A stretch of DNA of 43,586 bases, taken from an uncultured Clostridium sp. (GTDB lineage: Bacteria > Bacillota > Clostridia > TANB77 > CAG-508). This document shows, one piece after another, positions 24,675 through 33,009 of the stretch (position 1 is the stretch's first letter; every line of letters starts with the position of its first letter). The translations under genes and the position numbers were made by a program. The notes beneath the pieces were generated by a model that was not told the origin of the DNA, did not search any database, and saw nothing but the letters and a program-made list of their open reading frames with translations. The stretch lies in contig CAMCQH010000013.1 in NCBI GenBank assembly GCA_945877035.1, forward strand, positions 1 to 43,586, given 5' to 3'.

Positions 24675-25139
24675 TTGGATAATATGAATATTGATGAAAA
24701 CACAATGAAAAACATTAAAAATATGGTTGATAATGGTAATATATCAGATGCAATTTCAAGTATTTCTCCAGAAATGATTCAAAATTTTTCAAAAATGCTA
24801 TCAAGCCAAAATAATAACAACAACGACAATAATAATTTTAATACTAACACTAATACTGATACTAATACATCAAGTCAAAGTAGAACTAATTCAAATAATA
24901 ATTTTGACATCAGCGGTCTAGATATGAATACAATAATGAAAATGTCTTCTGTTTTTCAAAAAATGAACAATACCAAAAATGACCCAAGAGCAAATTTATT
25001 AAACTCACTAAAACCATATTTAAGAGACGGCAAAAAAGACAAATTAGATAATTACATGAATTTATTAAATGTCACAAAAATAGCAGAAATTATGAAGGAA
25101 AACAATAAAGAAAACAATAAGGAGAATAATGATGTTTAG
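24675..25139 (+). CDS. Asn-rich small protein of unknown function
   Basis: A 154-residue soluble protein with no named family that I can assign. It has three parts: a helical N-terminus (NIDENTMKNIKNMVDNGNISDAISSISPEMIQNFSKML), a low-complexity Asn/Thr/Ser linker (about residues 48-78), and a conserved-looking helical C-terminus (DPRANLLNSLKPYLRDGKKDKLDNYMNLLNVTKI). GTG at 24666 lies in the ribosome site GAGGTG; TTG at 24675 has the right spacing, and ATG at 24684 is a possible alternative. It overlaps the next gene. I infer a coat or envelope role in sporulation from the style of the pair, without proof. Confidence 0.65.
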   Translation: MDNMNIDENTMKNIKNMVDNGNISDAISSISPEMIQNFSKMLSSQNNNNNDNNNFNTNTNTDTNTSSQSRTNSNNNFDISGLDMNTIMKMSSVFQKMNNTKNDPRANLLNSLKPYLRDGKKDKLDNYMNLLNVTKIAEIMKENNKENNKENNDV

Positions 25140-25446
25140 ATTTCCGTTTTACAATTATCCTTATAATTATCCATATTATAGATATTATAACAGATATTAC
25201 AAAAATAATGTACAAGATTTAGAACCTAAAAAAGAAGAAAAAGATAGTATTACTAACTCAAATGAAGTTAGTAATACTACCAATTCTCGATTTGATTCAA
25301 GCCCTGACCAAGCTATTTTTGAAATATTAGGAATCAAACTATATTTAGATGATTTAATAATTCTTGGTATATTATTTTTCTTATATCAACAAAATGTAAA
25401 AGACGAAATGTTGTATATAATTTTATTTTTGTTGCTTTTCTCATAA
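25132..25446 (+). CDS. Tyr-rich small membrane protein of unknown function
   Basis: A 104-residue protein. The N-terminus is strikingly Tyr/Arg/Asn-rich (FRFPFYNYPYNYPYYRYY), followed by a charged linker and a hydrophobic C-terminus: FEILGIKLYLDDLIILGILFFL and then YIILFLLLFS, consistent with two short membrane segments. Tyr-rich segments are common in spore coat proteins, but this is only analogy. AAGGAG at 25119-25124 gives better spacing to the ATG at 25132 than to the one at 25129. It overlaps the end of the upstream gene by 8 bases, which implies translational coupling. Confidence 0.65.
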   Translation: MFRFPFYNYPYNYPYYRYYNRYYKNNVQDLEPKKEEKDSITNSNEVSNTTNSRFDSSPDQAIFEILGIKLYLDDLIILGILFFLYQQNVKDEMLYIILFLLLFS

Positions 25447-25484
25447 TTTTAGTTTTATATTTAGTTTCTAAATAATAAAATTAT
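25443..25484. terminator. Possible bidirectional terminator between the Tyr-rich gene and minC
   Basis: ATAATTTTA (25443-25451) pairs with TAAAATTAT (25476-25484) and an inner ATATTTAG pairs with CTAAATA. It is AT-only with short T runs, so terminator strength is uncertain. Confidence 0.4.
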
Positions 25485-25499
25485 AAATTTATATTGTAA

Positions 25500-26111
25500 T
25501 TATTCTATTATAATTTTATCATCCTCAATATATACATATGCTTGTCTATGTACAGGCTCTTCATCTCTATCAATTTCTTTGACTATATTTGAAATTCTTA
25601 TTTGCACAGTATCTAAATTTCCAGCTGCAATAATAGCATTTTTATTCCCTTTAGCGCCTGCATGTGCCAACCCTCTTAAATTTCCTAAAACTACAATATT
25701 ATCTGATGCTATAACTTCTGCCCCTGAATTTACATCTCCTAAAATCACAATGCTTCCCTCTGTCTCTAGCCTTTGTCCAGACCTTAATGAACCTCTATGA
25801 AATTTAGTTTCAGAAATAGAAATCTCTTGCTTAAAAGTTCTTGTTATACTGGATAATCCTAAACTTTTTGGCATATCAAATTCCACATCAACATCAATAT
25901 TTTGTTTTATCAATTCTTGTATTTCATCTATTTCCTTATTTTTTAAAACTTTACCTACAATTTTTATAGGTGTTTTTTCATCCTTATACAATTTTTTTAA
26001 CTCAGGTAACTTTTTATTTAAAGCACCTATAATCTTCCTTTGTTCTGCATCTTCTGATATCTTAATTACAATATAATCCTTTTTTAAAATAATACTTACA
26101 CAATTATTCAT
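25500..26111 (-). CDS. minC: Septum site-determining protein MinC
   Basis: A 203-residue MinC. The N-terminal domain (VSIILKKDYIVIKIS...) is followed by the C-terminal beta-helix, with HRGSLRSGQRLETEGSIVILGDVNSGAEVIASDNIVVLG and then LRGLAHAGAKGNKNAIIAAGNL, the hallmark region for FtsZ inhibition and MinD contact. The frame is open to 26153, but that N-terminal extension is translated repeat DNA; AAAGGG with 9-base spacing supports the ATG at 26111. It is the last gene of the mre cluster; the next gene is convergent, so minD and minE are not adjacent. Confidence 0.93.
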   Translation of the reverse strand: MNNCVSIILKKDYIVIKISEDAEQRKIIGALNKKLPELKKLYKDEKTPIKIVGKVLKNKEIDEIQELIKQNIDVDVEFDMPKSLGLSSITRTFKQEISISETKFHRGSLRSGQRLETEGSIVILGDVNSGAEVIASDNIVVLGNLRGLAHAGAKGNKNAIIAAGNLDTVQIRISNIVKEIDRDEEPVHRQAYVYIEDDKIIIE

Positions 26112-26132
26112 TTCTACATCCCTTTCACTACG

Positions 26133-26182
26133 CTTCGCTCCGTTCATCGTCACCCAAAATTTTTCAAATTTTGTCTGCCAAA
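26133..26182 (-). repeat. Leader hairpin repeat, copy 1 (upstream of minC)
   Basis: On the minus strand the unit reads TTGGCAGACAAAATTTG, then AAAAATTTTGGGTGACGATG and AACGGAGCGAAGCG, running into the minC ribosome site. AAAATTT and AAATTTT form a small hairpin. Two more copies lie upstream of the coat gene at 34714. Confidence 0.8.
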
Positions 26183-26203
26183 TCTCATAGTTCTACGTAT
26201 CAT

Positions 26204-26292
26204 TTAATTTTATAGAGTAGTTCTAACTGTTGATATATTAAAATTTAAAAAATGAATTTTAATTTTAATATATCAACAATTAGAACGGCTTA
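26204..26292. repeat. Palindromic element, copy 3 (truncated ends)
   Basis: Arms 26220-26245 and 26261-26286 are 26 bases long with one mismatch and begin GTTCTAACTGTTGATATATT. The left flank TTAATTTTATAGAGTA and right flank GGCT are identical to copy 5 at 38081. The outer GTTAC ends are not recognisable. It lies between PBP2 and minC, inside the mre cluster, and could be transcribed. Confidence 0.75.
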
Positions 26293-26302
26293 TTTAAACA
26301 AA

Positions 26303-28423
26303 TCACCTTATACTTTCTATATAAGAAATCGCCCTCATATCCTCAGTCACATTTTGAGTATTCATACCAAAATACTCTGCCATTATATCTCTAACCGCCT
26401 CTGCTGTATAATTTCCATGTCCACCATTTTCAACCATAACAACAACCGCAATTTCCGGATCATCATATGGAGCAAAAGCAGCAAACCACGCGTTTACAAT
26501 ATCCTTTCCATTTTTATCTTGTCCAGCTTCAGCAGAACCTGTTTTTCCTCCAACTTCTATATTAAAATTTTTAAATCTTACATAAGCTGTACCAGATTCT
26601 CCGCTAGTAACAGATTTCATACCTTCTTTTACAGCATTTAAATATTCTTTATTTAAAGTTATATTTTCTTCATCAGAATTATCTGAAAGTCCTAATTTTT
26701 TATTTACAAAATTATTTATTTCTTCCTTAGATACTTCTGTTCCATCTTCATTTTGAATTGTTTTTACAATACTAACATCAATTTTATTTCCACCATTTGC
26801 AATCATACTTATATATTTAGTCATTTGTAATGGTGTAAATCTATTGTATCCTTGTCCAATTGATGCATTTAATGTATCTCCTGGATTCCAAGTCTTTCCA
26901 ACTGATGCAACATATTCTTTACTTGCTAAAGTTCCTGCTGTTTCATCTGGCAACTCTATACCTGTTTTTGTGCCTAATCCGAAATATTTAGCATATTTAT
27001 CTAATGTTTCTATTCCCATTCTATCAGCAGTTTCAATAAAGAAATAGTTACATGATTTTTCTATAGCACCAAGCACATTAAGGTATCCATGTCCAGTATG
27101 ATAATCTGTATAATACCAACATTTCCACTCAGCTCCGCCATATTTTTTATAAATTCCAGTATCATTTATTCTTTCATTTAATGTAATGTTCCCTGATTCT
27201 AATCCTGCTATTGCTGTAACCATTTTAAATATTGATCCTGGTTCATATGCACTTTGTATAGATTTATTTAATAATGGATAAGACTCATTTTGTAAATATC
27301 CCTGCCATTCTTCATTACTTATTCCATTCGCAAAAGACTGTGGATTATAATCAGGATAACTTGCCATTGCTAGCACCTCTCCTGTTTTAACATTCATAAC
27401 TACACATGACCCACCTTTAGCATCATATGATTTTCCAAATCCACCATTTCTTATTTTTTCTATATTATTTTTTAATGCATCTTCTGCTATTTTTTGAAGT
27501 TTTGAATCAATAGTTAATACTACATTACTACCTGCAACAGCCTCTTCAGCAATATTTTCAGCTGTAATAGTTCCATCAACAGCCATATCTATTTGTTTTA
27601 CACCTTTTTTACCTTTTAAATATTCTTCAAAAAGCGCTTCTACTCCTGTTTTTCCTATAATATCGTTTTGATTATAAGTATCTTTCTTTTCTTTATATTC
27701 AGTATCACTTATTTTATAAGCATATCCTAAAATATGTGATGCTAAAGTTCCTTCTTTATACTCTCTTATAGGCTGTACAGAAATATTTATACCTGGGAAC
27801 TCATCACCATTTTCATAAAACTCTGCAACAGCCTCCCTTGGTATATCTTTTGCAATTGTTATAGATTTAGTACTACTATATCCCTCTTTTACTATTGCAT
27901 ATCTAATTGCTATAATCTTTCTCACTTCGTTTATATCTTCATTATCAATTTTATACTTTTCCTTAAACTTATAAAACGCATCTTCTGCAGTAGCATTTTC
28001 ATCTATATTGTTGTTTCCTTTCCAATTGGTTAAACTATTTTCTGATAATTTAAATTCAAAAGGATTAATACTAATTGGAAAAGAATCAGTATAAGAAACA
28101 TTATATTTTTCTAAAACATTAACTATTTTTAATATAGTATCATTTAATGTTTTTGTATCTATTTTACTTTTATATAACTCAAAATTAAATTTTTGACTAG
28201 AAGAAACCAAAACATTTCCAGACCTATCTAATATATCACCTCTTGCCGCTTCTAATGTGCTTTCTCTTGTCAGTCTAGTATTTGATTCTTCTCTATATTC
28301 TGTACCATGCACAATTTGAAGGTTAAACAATTGGACAATCAAAATTATTCCTATAACATATGTAAAAACAGTCGCTGTATTATATCTAAAATTAATATTC
28401 TTTTTATTAATAATTTTTGCCAA
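26303..28423 (-). CDS. mrdA: Penicillin-binding protein 2 (elongation transpeptidase)
   Basis: A 706-residue class B PBP, the transpeptidase of the MreBCD elongation machine. An N-terminal helix (VFTYVIGIILIVQLFNLQIV) precedes the dimerisation domain with EAARGDILDRSG. Catalytic motifs, numbered from the GTG at 28441, are SIFK (403-406), SCN (463-465) and KTG (633-635). Start choice: a GTG at 28441 overlaps the mreD stop, but AAGGTGA lies just before an in-frame TTG at 28423, the arrangement seen in several neighbours; either is possible. It ends upstream of a palindromic repeat and minC. Confidence 0.93.
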   Translation of the reverse strand: MAKIINKKNINFRYNTATVFTYVIGIILIVQLFNLQIVHGTEYREESNTRLTRESTLEAARGDILDRSGNVLVSSSQKFNFELYKSKIDTKTLNDTILKIVNVLEKYNVSYTDSFPISINPFEFKLSENSLTNWKGNNNIDENATAEDAFYKFKEKYKIDNEDINEVRKIIAIRYAIVKEGYSSTKSITIAKDIPREAVAEFYENGDEFPGINISVQPIREYKEGTLASHILGYAYKISDTEYKEKKDTYNQNDIIGKTGVEALFEEYLKGKKGVKQIDMAVDGTITAENIAEEAVAGSNVVLTIDSKLQKIAEDALKNNIEKIRNGGFGKSYDAKGGSCVVMNVKTGEVLAMASYPDYNPQSFANGISNEEWQGYLQNESYPLLNKSIQSAYEPGSIFKMVTAIAGLESGNITLNERINDTGIYKKYGGAEWKCWYYTDYHTGHGYLNVLGAIEKSCNYFFIETADRMGIETLDKYAKYFGLGTKTGIELPDETAGTLASKEYVASVGKTWNPGDTLNASIGQGYNRFTPLQMTKYISMIANGGNKIDVSIVKTIQNEDGTEVSKEEINNFVNKKLGLSDNSDEENITLNKEYLNAVKEGMKSVTSGESGTAYVRFKNFNIEVGGKTGSAEAGQDKNGKDIVNAWFAAFAPYDDPEIAVVVMVENGGHGNYTAEAVRDIMAEYFGMNTQNVTEDMRAISYIESIR

Positions 28424-28440
28424 TTCTTCACCTTCTTTCA

Positions 28441-28974
28441 CTAAAAATACCTAGTCAAAATCCTATTACCTTTATACTCATTTTCAATATAATACCCAAA
28501 TTTCTGTATCAAAGGATAAATAATTATAGTAATCAAAATATTATAAACAACCTCTATCACTAAAATTTTTATAAAATTCACTAACTCTAGATTTATAGAA
28601 TAAATTATATAATTTATAAAATATGCCACCACCTCAAAAATAACAGTTGAGCCAAACACCATAAACATCATAGTTATCCTACTATCTTTAGAAAAATTCT
28701 TATCAAAAATTGTAGCAATAACACCTATCAAAGCTAAACCTAATAAATTTTGCCCTACTTTTTCTTTAAAAATCAAATCTAAAAATATTCCTACTCCTGC
28801 TCCATATATAATGCCCATACTCTTATTTCCAAATAATCCTATAAACAAGATATAAACAATAAAAAGATTAGGCTTAACACCTGAAATTGAAAACCAACTA
28901 AAAAAGTTAGATTGCAAAAAATAAATTACAAATCCAATTACAATTAAAATTAGGTTTATAAGAAATTTTTTCAA
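28441..28974 (-). CDS. mreD: Rod shape-determining protein MreD
   Basis: A 177-residue integral membrane protein with about five or six helices and the family-typical IKPN-like segment ISGVKPNLFIVYILFIGLF followed by GIIYGAGVGIFLDLI. It acts with MreC in positioning peptidoglycan synthesis. A GTG at 28983 begins inside the ribosome site GAGAGGTGG; the TTG at 28974 has correct spacing. It lies between mreC and mrdA in the standard order. Confidence 0.9.
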   Translation of the reverse strand: MKKFLINLILIVIGFVIYFLQSNFFSWFSISGVKPNLFIVYILFIGLFGNKSMGIIYGAGVGIFLDLIFKEKVGQNLLGLALIGVIATIFDKNFSKDSRITMMFMVFGSTVIFEVVAYFINYIIYSINLELVNFIKILVIEVVYNILITIIIYPLIQKFGYYIENEYKGNRILTRYF

Positions 28975-28999
28975 TAATTCCACCTCTCTAAATATTTTG

Positions 29000-29815
29000 T
29001 TAATGACTTTTTATAACCAATACAGTATTTAGTTTGCTAAAATCTACCGCTGTTTCTACTAATGCATATCTATCAGTTATGTTTTTAGTATTAACAATTT
29101 TTTTAATAGTTCCTACATGTATTCCTTTTGGATAAATTCCACCTAATCCTGATGTTTCAACACTATCTCCTTGGACTAAATTTGCATCTGTAGGTATATA
29201 CATAGCTTTTAATTCTGAATTACTATCTAATGTCCCTTTGCAAACTATACTATCTTTGTTTGTGCTCATTAGGCAACTAATAGAACTTGATGTATCTATT
29301 ATTGTTCTTACTTTTGCAGTATTATCAGTAACAGATATAACATGTCCAACTAATCCTTCATCAGCTATAACAGTCATTTTTTCTTCTATACCATCGTTTT
29401 TTCCTATATTTATAACAATTGTTTTTGAATAATTACTTATATCTTTATTTATAATATAAGCAGGAACAGTTTTATACTCACCATATTTTTCTGTTAGCCC
29501 TAAATATTCTTTCAAAGTTTCATTTTCAGTTTTTATATTTTCAAGTTCTCTTAAAGATTGCTCTAACCTACTATTTTCTTCTTTTAACTCTTGATTTTCA
29601 TTTTTTAAATTATTTATATCTGTAAAAAATGTAGAATTTCCACTAACTTTATTTTTCAAATATGTTAATCCATTTTGCATAGGCATAACTAATTTATTAG
29701 CAATATTTTCAAAAAAAGATGTATTAGCTTCTCTATTAGAAAATATAACTATTAAAACTAAAATAACTATAGTAATAATAATTCCAAACAAACCACTTCT
29801 CTTATTCTTATGCAT
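29000..29815 (-). CDS. mreC: Rod shape-determining protein MreC
   Basis: A 271-residue protein with one N-terminal membrane helix (FGIIITIVILVLIVIF), a coiled coil (about residues 68-105: NNLKNENQELKEENSRLEQS...), and the MreC beta domains (NIGKNDGIEEKMTVI, GLVGHVISV, GLGGIYPKGIHVG). MreC links MreB to the extracytoplasmic wall synthases. GGGAGAGG precedes the ATG. A heptamer array separates it from mreB. Gap to mreD is short. Confidence 0.95.
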   Translation of the reverse strand: MHKNKRSGLFGIIITIVILVLIVIFSNREANTSFFENIANKLVMPMQNGLTYLKNKVSGNSTFFTDINNLKNENQELKEENSRLEQSLRELENIKTENETLKEYLGLTEKYGEYKTVPAYIINKDISNYSKTIVINIGKNDGIEEKMTVIADEGLVGHVISVTDNTAKVRTIIDTSSSISCLMSTNKDSIVCKGTLDSNSELKAMYIPTDANLVQGDSVETSGLGGIYPKGIHVGTIKKIVNTKNITDRYALVETAVDFSKLNTVLVIKSH

Positions 29816-29837
29816 AAACCTCTCCCTTCTACATTTT

Positions 29838-29934
29838 CAAAACTCTAATTTTCAAACATCCAACCTCCAACCTCTAACATCTAACATCCGACATCCGACA
29901 TCTGACCTCTGACCTCCAACTTCTAACTTCTAGT
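29838..29934 (-). repeat. Heptamer tandem array between mreB and mreC
   Basis: On the minus strand consecutive 7-base units include TTAGAAG, TTGGAGG, TCAGAGG, TCAGATG, TCGGATG (twice), TTAGATG, TTAGAGG, TTGGAGG and TTGGATG. About 12 units are clear, then decay. The unit family is the same as upstream of acpS and has the same orientation relative to transcription. Confidence 0.85.
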
Positions 29935-29936
29935 CC

Positions 29937-30968
29937 CTACTTCCTCTTCCTAGAATTAACAAGTACAGTCTTCAATCTTTCCAAATCATCCAAAGTCTTG
30001 CCAGCACCTCTAACTACGCAGTCTAATGGTTCTTCTGCAACATATACAGGCATACCTGTTTCAATGCTTAATAATTTATCTAAATTTTTAATTAATGCAC
30101 CTCCACCGGCAAGAACAATTCCTTTTTCCATAATATCTGATGCAAGCTCTGGTGGTGTTTTTTCAAGAGTATTTTTAACAATATCAACAATTTTAGAAAT
30201 TGACTCTCTCATAGCTTCCTCAATTTGTACTGATGTTATTCTTTCATTTCTAGGTAACCCATCTGTTAAATCTCTTCCTCTTATTTCCATTGACATTTCT
30301 GTCATAAGTGGCATTGCACAACCTATCTGCATCTTTATTTGTTCAGCAGTAGTTTCTCCTATTGCTAAATTCATTTCTCTTTTAACATAATTTACTATAT
30401 CTTCATCAAGTTCATCACCTGCGACTCTTAAAGAATGACTAACAACAATTCCACCTAATGAAATTACTGCAACTTCTGTTGTTCCACCACCAATATCAAC
30501 AATAATACTTCCACTTGGTTCAGCAACATCTAAAGAAGCTCCTATTGCAGCTGCCATAGGCTCCTCTATTAAATATACTTCTTTTGCTCCAGCTTGAAGT
30601 ACAGATTCTTCAACAGCTCTTTCTTCAACTTCTGTTATTCCTGATGGTACACCAACAACTACTCTTGGTTTTCCAACATTATATCTTTTTTCTACTTTTT
30701 CTATAATGTTTTTAAGCATTAATTGAGTAGCTGTAAAATCGGCAATAACACCATCTTTTAAAGGTCTAACCGCCTTTATTTGTTCTGGCGTTCTTCCTAG
30801 CATTTCTTTTGCATCATTACCAGTTGCCATTATATTGCCTGTCCTTTTATCAATTGCAACAACAGAAGGTTCTTTTAAAACTATCCCTTTTCCCTTTAAT
30901 GTTACTAAAATATTAGCTGTTCCTAAATCAATTCCAATATCTTTTGAACCAAATGTAAAAAATTTCAT
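29937..30968 (-). CDS. mreB: Cell shape-determining protein MreB
   Basis: A 343-residue actin-like ATPase. Nucleotide-binding motifs are [11 protein letters not shown] (phosphate 1), [22 protein letters not shown] (phosphate 2) and [14 protein letters not shown] (adenosine), with [12 protein letters not shown] and [18 protein letters not shown] in between. It forms membrane filaments that direct lateral wall synthesis. An ATG at 30980 sits against AGGAAGGA; the ATG at 30968, giving [10 protein letters not shown], fits the family N-terminus. First of the mreBCD genes. Confidence 0.97.
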   Translation of the reverse strand: MKFFTFGSKDIGIDLGTANILVTLKGKGIVLKEPSVVAIDKRTGNIMATGNDAKEMLGRTPEQIKAVRPLKDGVIADFTATQLMLKNIIEKVEKRYNVGKPRVVVGVPSGITEVEERAVEESVLQAGAKEVYLIEEPMAAAIGASLDVAEPSGSIIVDIGGGTTEVAVISLGGIVVSHSLRVAGDELDEDIVNYVKREMNLAIGETTAEQIKMQIGCAMPLMTEMSMEIRGRDLTDGLPRNERITSVQIEEAMRESISKIVDIVKNTLEKTPPELASDIMEKGIVLAGGGALIKNLDKLLSIETGMPVYVAEEPLDCVVRGAGKTLDDLERLKTVLVNSRKRK

Positions 30969-31044
30969 ATTTATTCTCATTCCTTCCTAAAGGCATACAC
31001 TCAGTTTTAAAAAATCTTTCAACAACCTTTTCTGCCTCTTTTAT

Positions 31045-31783
31045 TTAAACATCCGTTTTTTGCATAGACTTTTTCTCTTTTTCTACTAGTTTTTGAGTTT
31101 CTACAAAAACACTTTTAAAATTTCCATTACCTATTACTATATGGTCTAGTAACTCAATATCAAACATTTTTGCAGCATTATACAATTTATCTGTAAATTT
31201 TATATCCATTATACTTGGTGTTGGATCACCAGTTGGATGGTTATGTATTAATATCATTTTAGGTGCTTTTATTTTTAAAGCCTCTGCTATAATTTCCTTC
31301 ATATTTACATTTGCAAAATTAGTACCACCGTATTGCTACATCAACACATTTTAAAATTTCATTTTTAGTATTAAGTAAAAATAATTTTACATATTCGCGT
31401 TTTTCGAATCTCAATTCCTCCATTACTAAATTTGCTATATGCTCTGTGCTTTTTACTTGTACTTTTTTATAGTTTGATGGTTTTGACATTCTAATAGCAA
31501 GCTCACAAATGGCTTTAATCTGTATTGCTTTAACTCGACCTATTCCATTAATTTGCATAAGTTCTTGCAAGCTCATAGTTTTTAGAAAATTTAAATCACC
31601 CATTTGTGGGTCATAATTTAAACTTAATATTCTTTGAGCTATTTGTACTGAAGTTTCATCTTTAGTTCCAGACTTTATTATTATTGCTAATAATTCTGCA
31701 TTAGATAAACTTTTTTCTCCATATAATTCTAATTTTTCATATGGTCTTTCTGTTTCTGGTAATTCTTTTATTTTTAGTGACAA
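31045..31783 (-). pseudogene. radC: radC with a single-base frameshift
   Basis: Two adjacent frames together encode a RadC-family protein (JAB/MPN metalloprotease-like; cellular function uncertain). The first frame gives LSLKIKELPETERP, a helix-hairpin-helix (INGIGRVKAIQIKAICEL), then LLNTKNEILKCVDVAI and stops at 31319. The second contains NMKEIIAEALKIKAPK and the JAMM motif HNHPTGDPTPSIMD. Removing one base near 31330 rejoins them as VAIGGTNFANVNMKEII, the expected family sequence. The start is probably TTG at 31783 after AAAGGAAGG; an upstream ATG at 31813 is less suited. It may be a true mutation, a sequencing error or recoding at a rare CGG codon. Confidence 0.85.
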
Positions 31784-31859
31784 ATTAAACCTTCCTTTCA
31801 TTTCACTCATCATAAAATAATTTTTTATTTTAAAGATGGTTTATATTTGTCCCACATTA

Positions 31860-32117
31860 TTATATTTTTTTGTATATAAATATTGATAATATCATTCCGA
31901 TAATACTTGCAACATTTATTTTAAACATTAATCCAAATGTTAATTGAATAACACTTAAATCTAATACTATTGGACTTTCTAATCCAAATTGTTGCTCATA
32001 TGAAAGCCACCAAAGCCATGATACTCCTGATGCTAGTTTTCCAAGTAATCCCCCTATTACTAATCCTGCTAGTAAAAACACTAACAATATCCATATATTT
32101 TTTTCTCTCGTTGCCAT
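31860..32117 (-). CDS. DUF4321 domain-containing membrane protein
   Basis: An 85-residue protein with two membrane helices (IWILLVFLLAGLVIGGLLG and VASIIGMILSIFIY) and a middle SPIVLDLSVIQLTFGLMFKIN, matching the DUF4321 family. Such genes usually lie beside radC and mreB in Clostridia, as here. GGAGG lies before the ATG. It is the first gene of the mre cluster with its own promoter. No function is known. Confidence 0.88.
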   Translation of the reverse strand: MATREKNIWILLVFLLAGLVIGGLLGKLASGVSWLWWLSYEQQFGLESPIVLDLSVIQLTFGLMFKINVASIIGMILSIFIYKKI

Positions 32118-32177
32118 ATTTATACCTCCATTTTTTTCTTTTGTCCTTACGGATTCACCTTTTTCTAATACATTGAT

Positions 32178-32206
32178 ATTATATATTGATTTTGCTTTTT
32201 TTTCAA
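32178..32206 (-). promoter_or_regulatory. Promoter of the DUF4321-radC-mreBCD-mrdA-minC cluster
   Basis: Minus-strand TTGAAA (32201-32206) and TATAAT (32178-32183) are separated by 17 bases; the leader is about 55 bases long. Confidence 0.75.
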
Positions 32207-32310
32207 GAGATTTCCATAAATTTATAAATAATCATAATTACCAAAAATTGTTCCTTTTCATATAATAACAATAGTAGTATAATATAATTAATAACATTGG
32301 AGGTATCTAA

Positions 32311-32949
32311 ATGAAAATAGAAAAAATAACAGAAAACAAAATTAGAATAATACTAAAAAAAGAGGACTTTAAAGATAAAACCATAGATTTAGAAAAAATT
32401 ATTTTAAACACACCTGATTCTCATAGTTTATTTTTAGAAATATTAGACAGAGCTGAAAAAGAAGTTAATTTTAATACTAATGGGCATAAATTATTGATAG
32501 AAACATATATGCAAGGAGAAGATATTTGCGTATTCACAATAACAAAATACATGGAAAAAAATATTAATACTAAAAATTCATCTAAAAAGCATTTAATAGT
32601 AAAAAGAAAAACTCAAGTCTTTAATAATACCTCTATTATTTCAAAATTTAATGAATTTGAAGATTTTTGTGATTTTTGCGATTTTATCAATAAAAATCAC
32701 ACCATTAATTTAAAAGGTCTTTTTAAAAACTGCTTATTATATAATTATAACAATACATATTATTTAGTGATTGATGGTATAAATCCATATCATACTTCAT
32801 TAAATTCATTTAACTCATCTTTGCTGGAATTTTCTAGTTTATTAAAATGCAATAAAAACTTTAAATTTAAATTAAAAGAACATGCAAAGATAATTATAAG
32901 AAATAATGCTATAAATACAGGAATAAAATATTTCACATACAAAAAGTAG
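32311..32949 (+). CDS. mecA: Adaptor protein MecA-like
   Basis: A 212-residue protein. Its N-terminal half matches MecA: MKIEKITENKIRIILKKEDF, then the LFLEILDRAEKEVNFNTNG and LLIETYMQGEDICVFTITK motifs. The C-terminal half ends with a second alpha/beta region (LKLLFKN-like, YYLVIDG, FSSLLKC). MecA adaptors present substrates such as ComK to ClpC for degradation; the substrate here is unknown. GGAGG lies 7 bases before the ATG, and TATAAT at 32278-32283 may be the -10 box. The C-terminal part is more divergent than usual. Confidence 0.8.
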   Translation: MKIEKITENKIRIILKKEDFKDKTIDLEKIILNTPDSHSLFLEILDRAEKEVNFNTNGHKLLIETYMQGEDICVFTITKYMEKNINTKNSSKKHLIVKRKTQVFNNTSIISKFNEFEDFCDFCDFINKNHTINLKGLFKNCLLYNYNNTYYLVIDGINPYHTSLNSFNSSLLEFSSLLKCNKNFKFKLKEHAKIIIRNNAINTGIKYFTYKK

Positions 32950-32972
32950 ATAAATGTAAAAAAATGCAAAAC

Positions 32973-33002
32973 AATCCACAATTCATATATAAATTGTGGA
33001 TT
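32973..33002. terminator. Terminator between mecA and the M23 gene
   Basis: AATCCACAATT (32973-32983) and AATTGTGGATT (32992-33002) form a perfect 11-base stem with an 8-base loop, followed by ATTTTATTT. It lies between two convergent genes and could serve both. Confidence 0.8.
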
Positions 33003-33009
33003 ATTTTAT

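Noticed and set aside
26112-26153. N-terminal extension of MinC
   Set aside because: The extra codons are translated leader-repeat DNA; the ATG at 26111 has the ribosome site and begins the family sequence.
32311-32949. Protein with two CDFC-type cysteine pairs as a metal site
   Set aside because: The overall pattern and N-terminus match MecA; the cysteines fall in a divergent linker.
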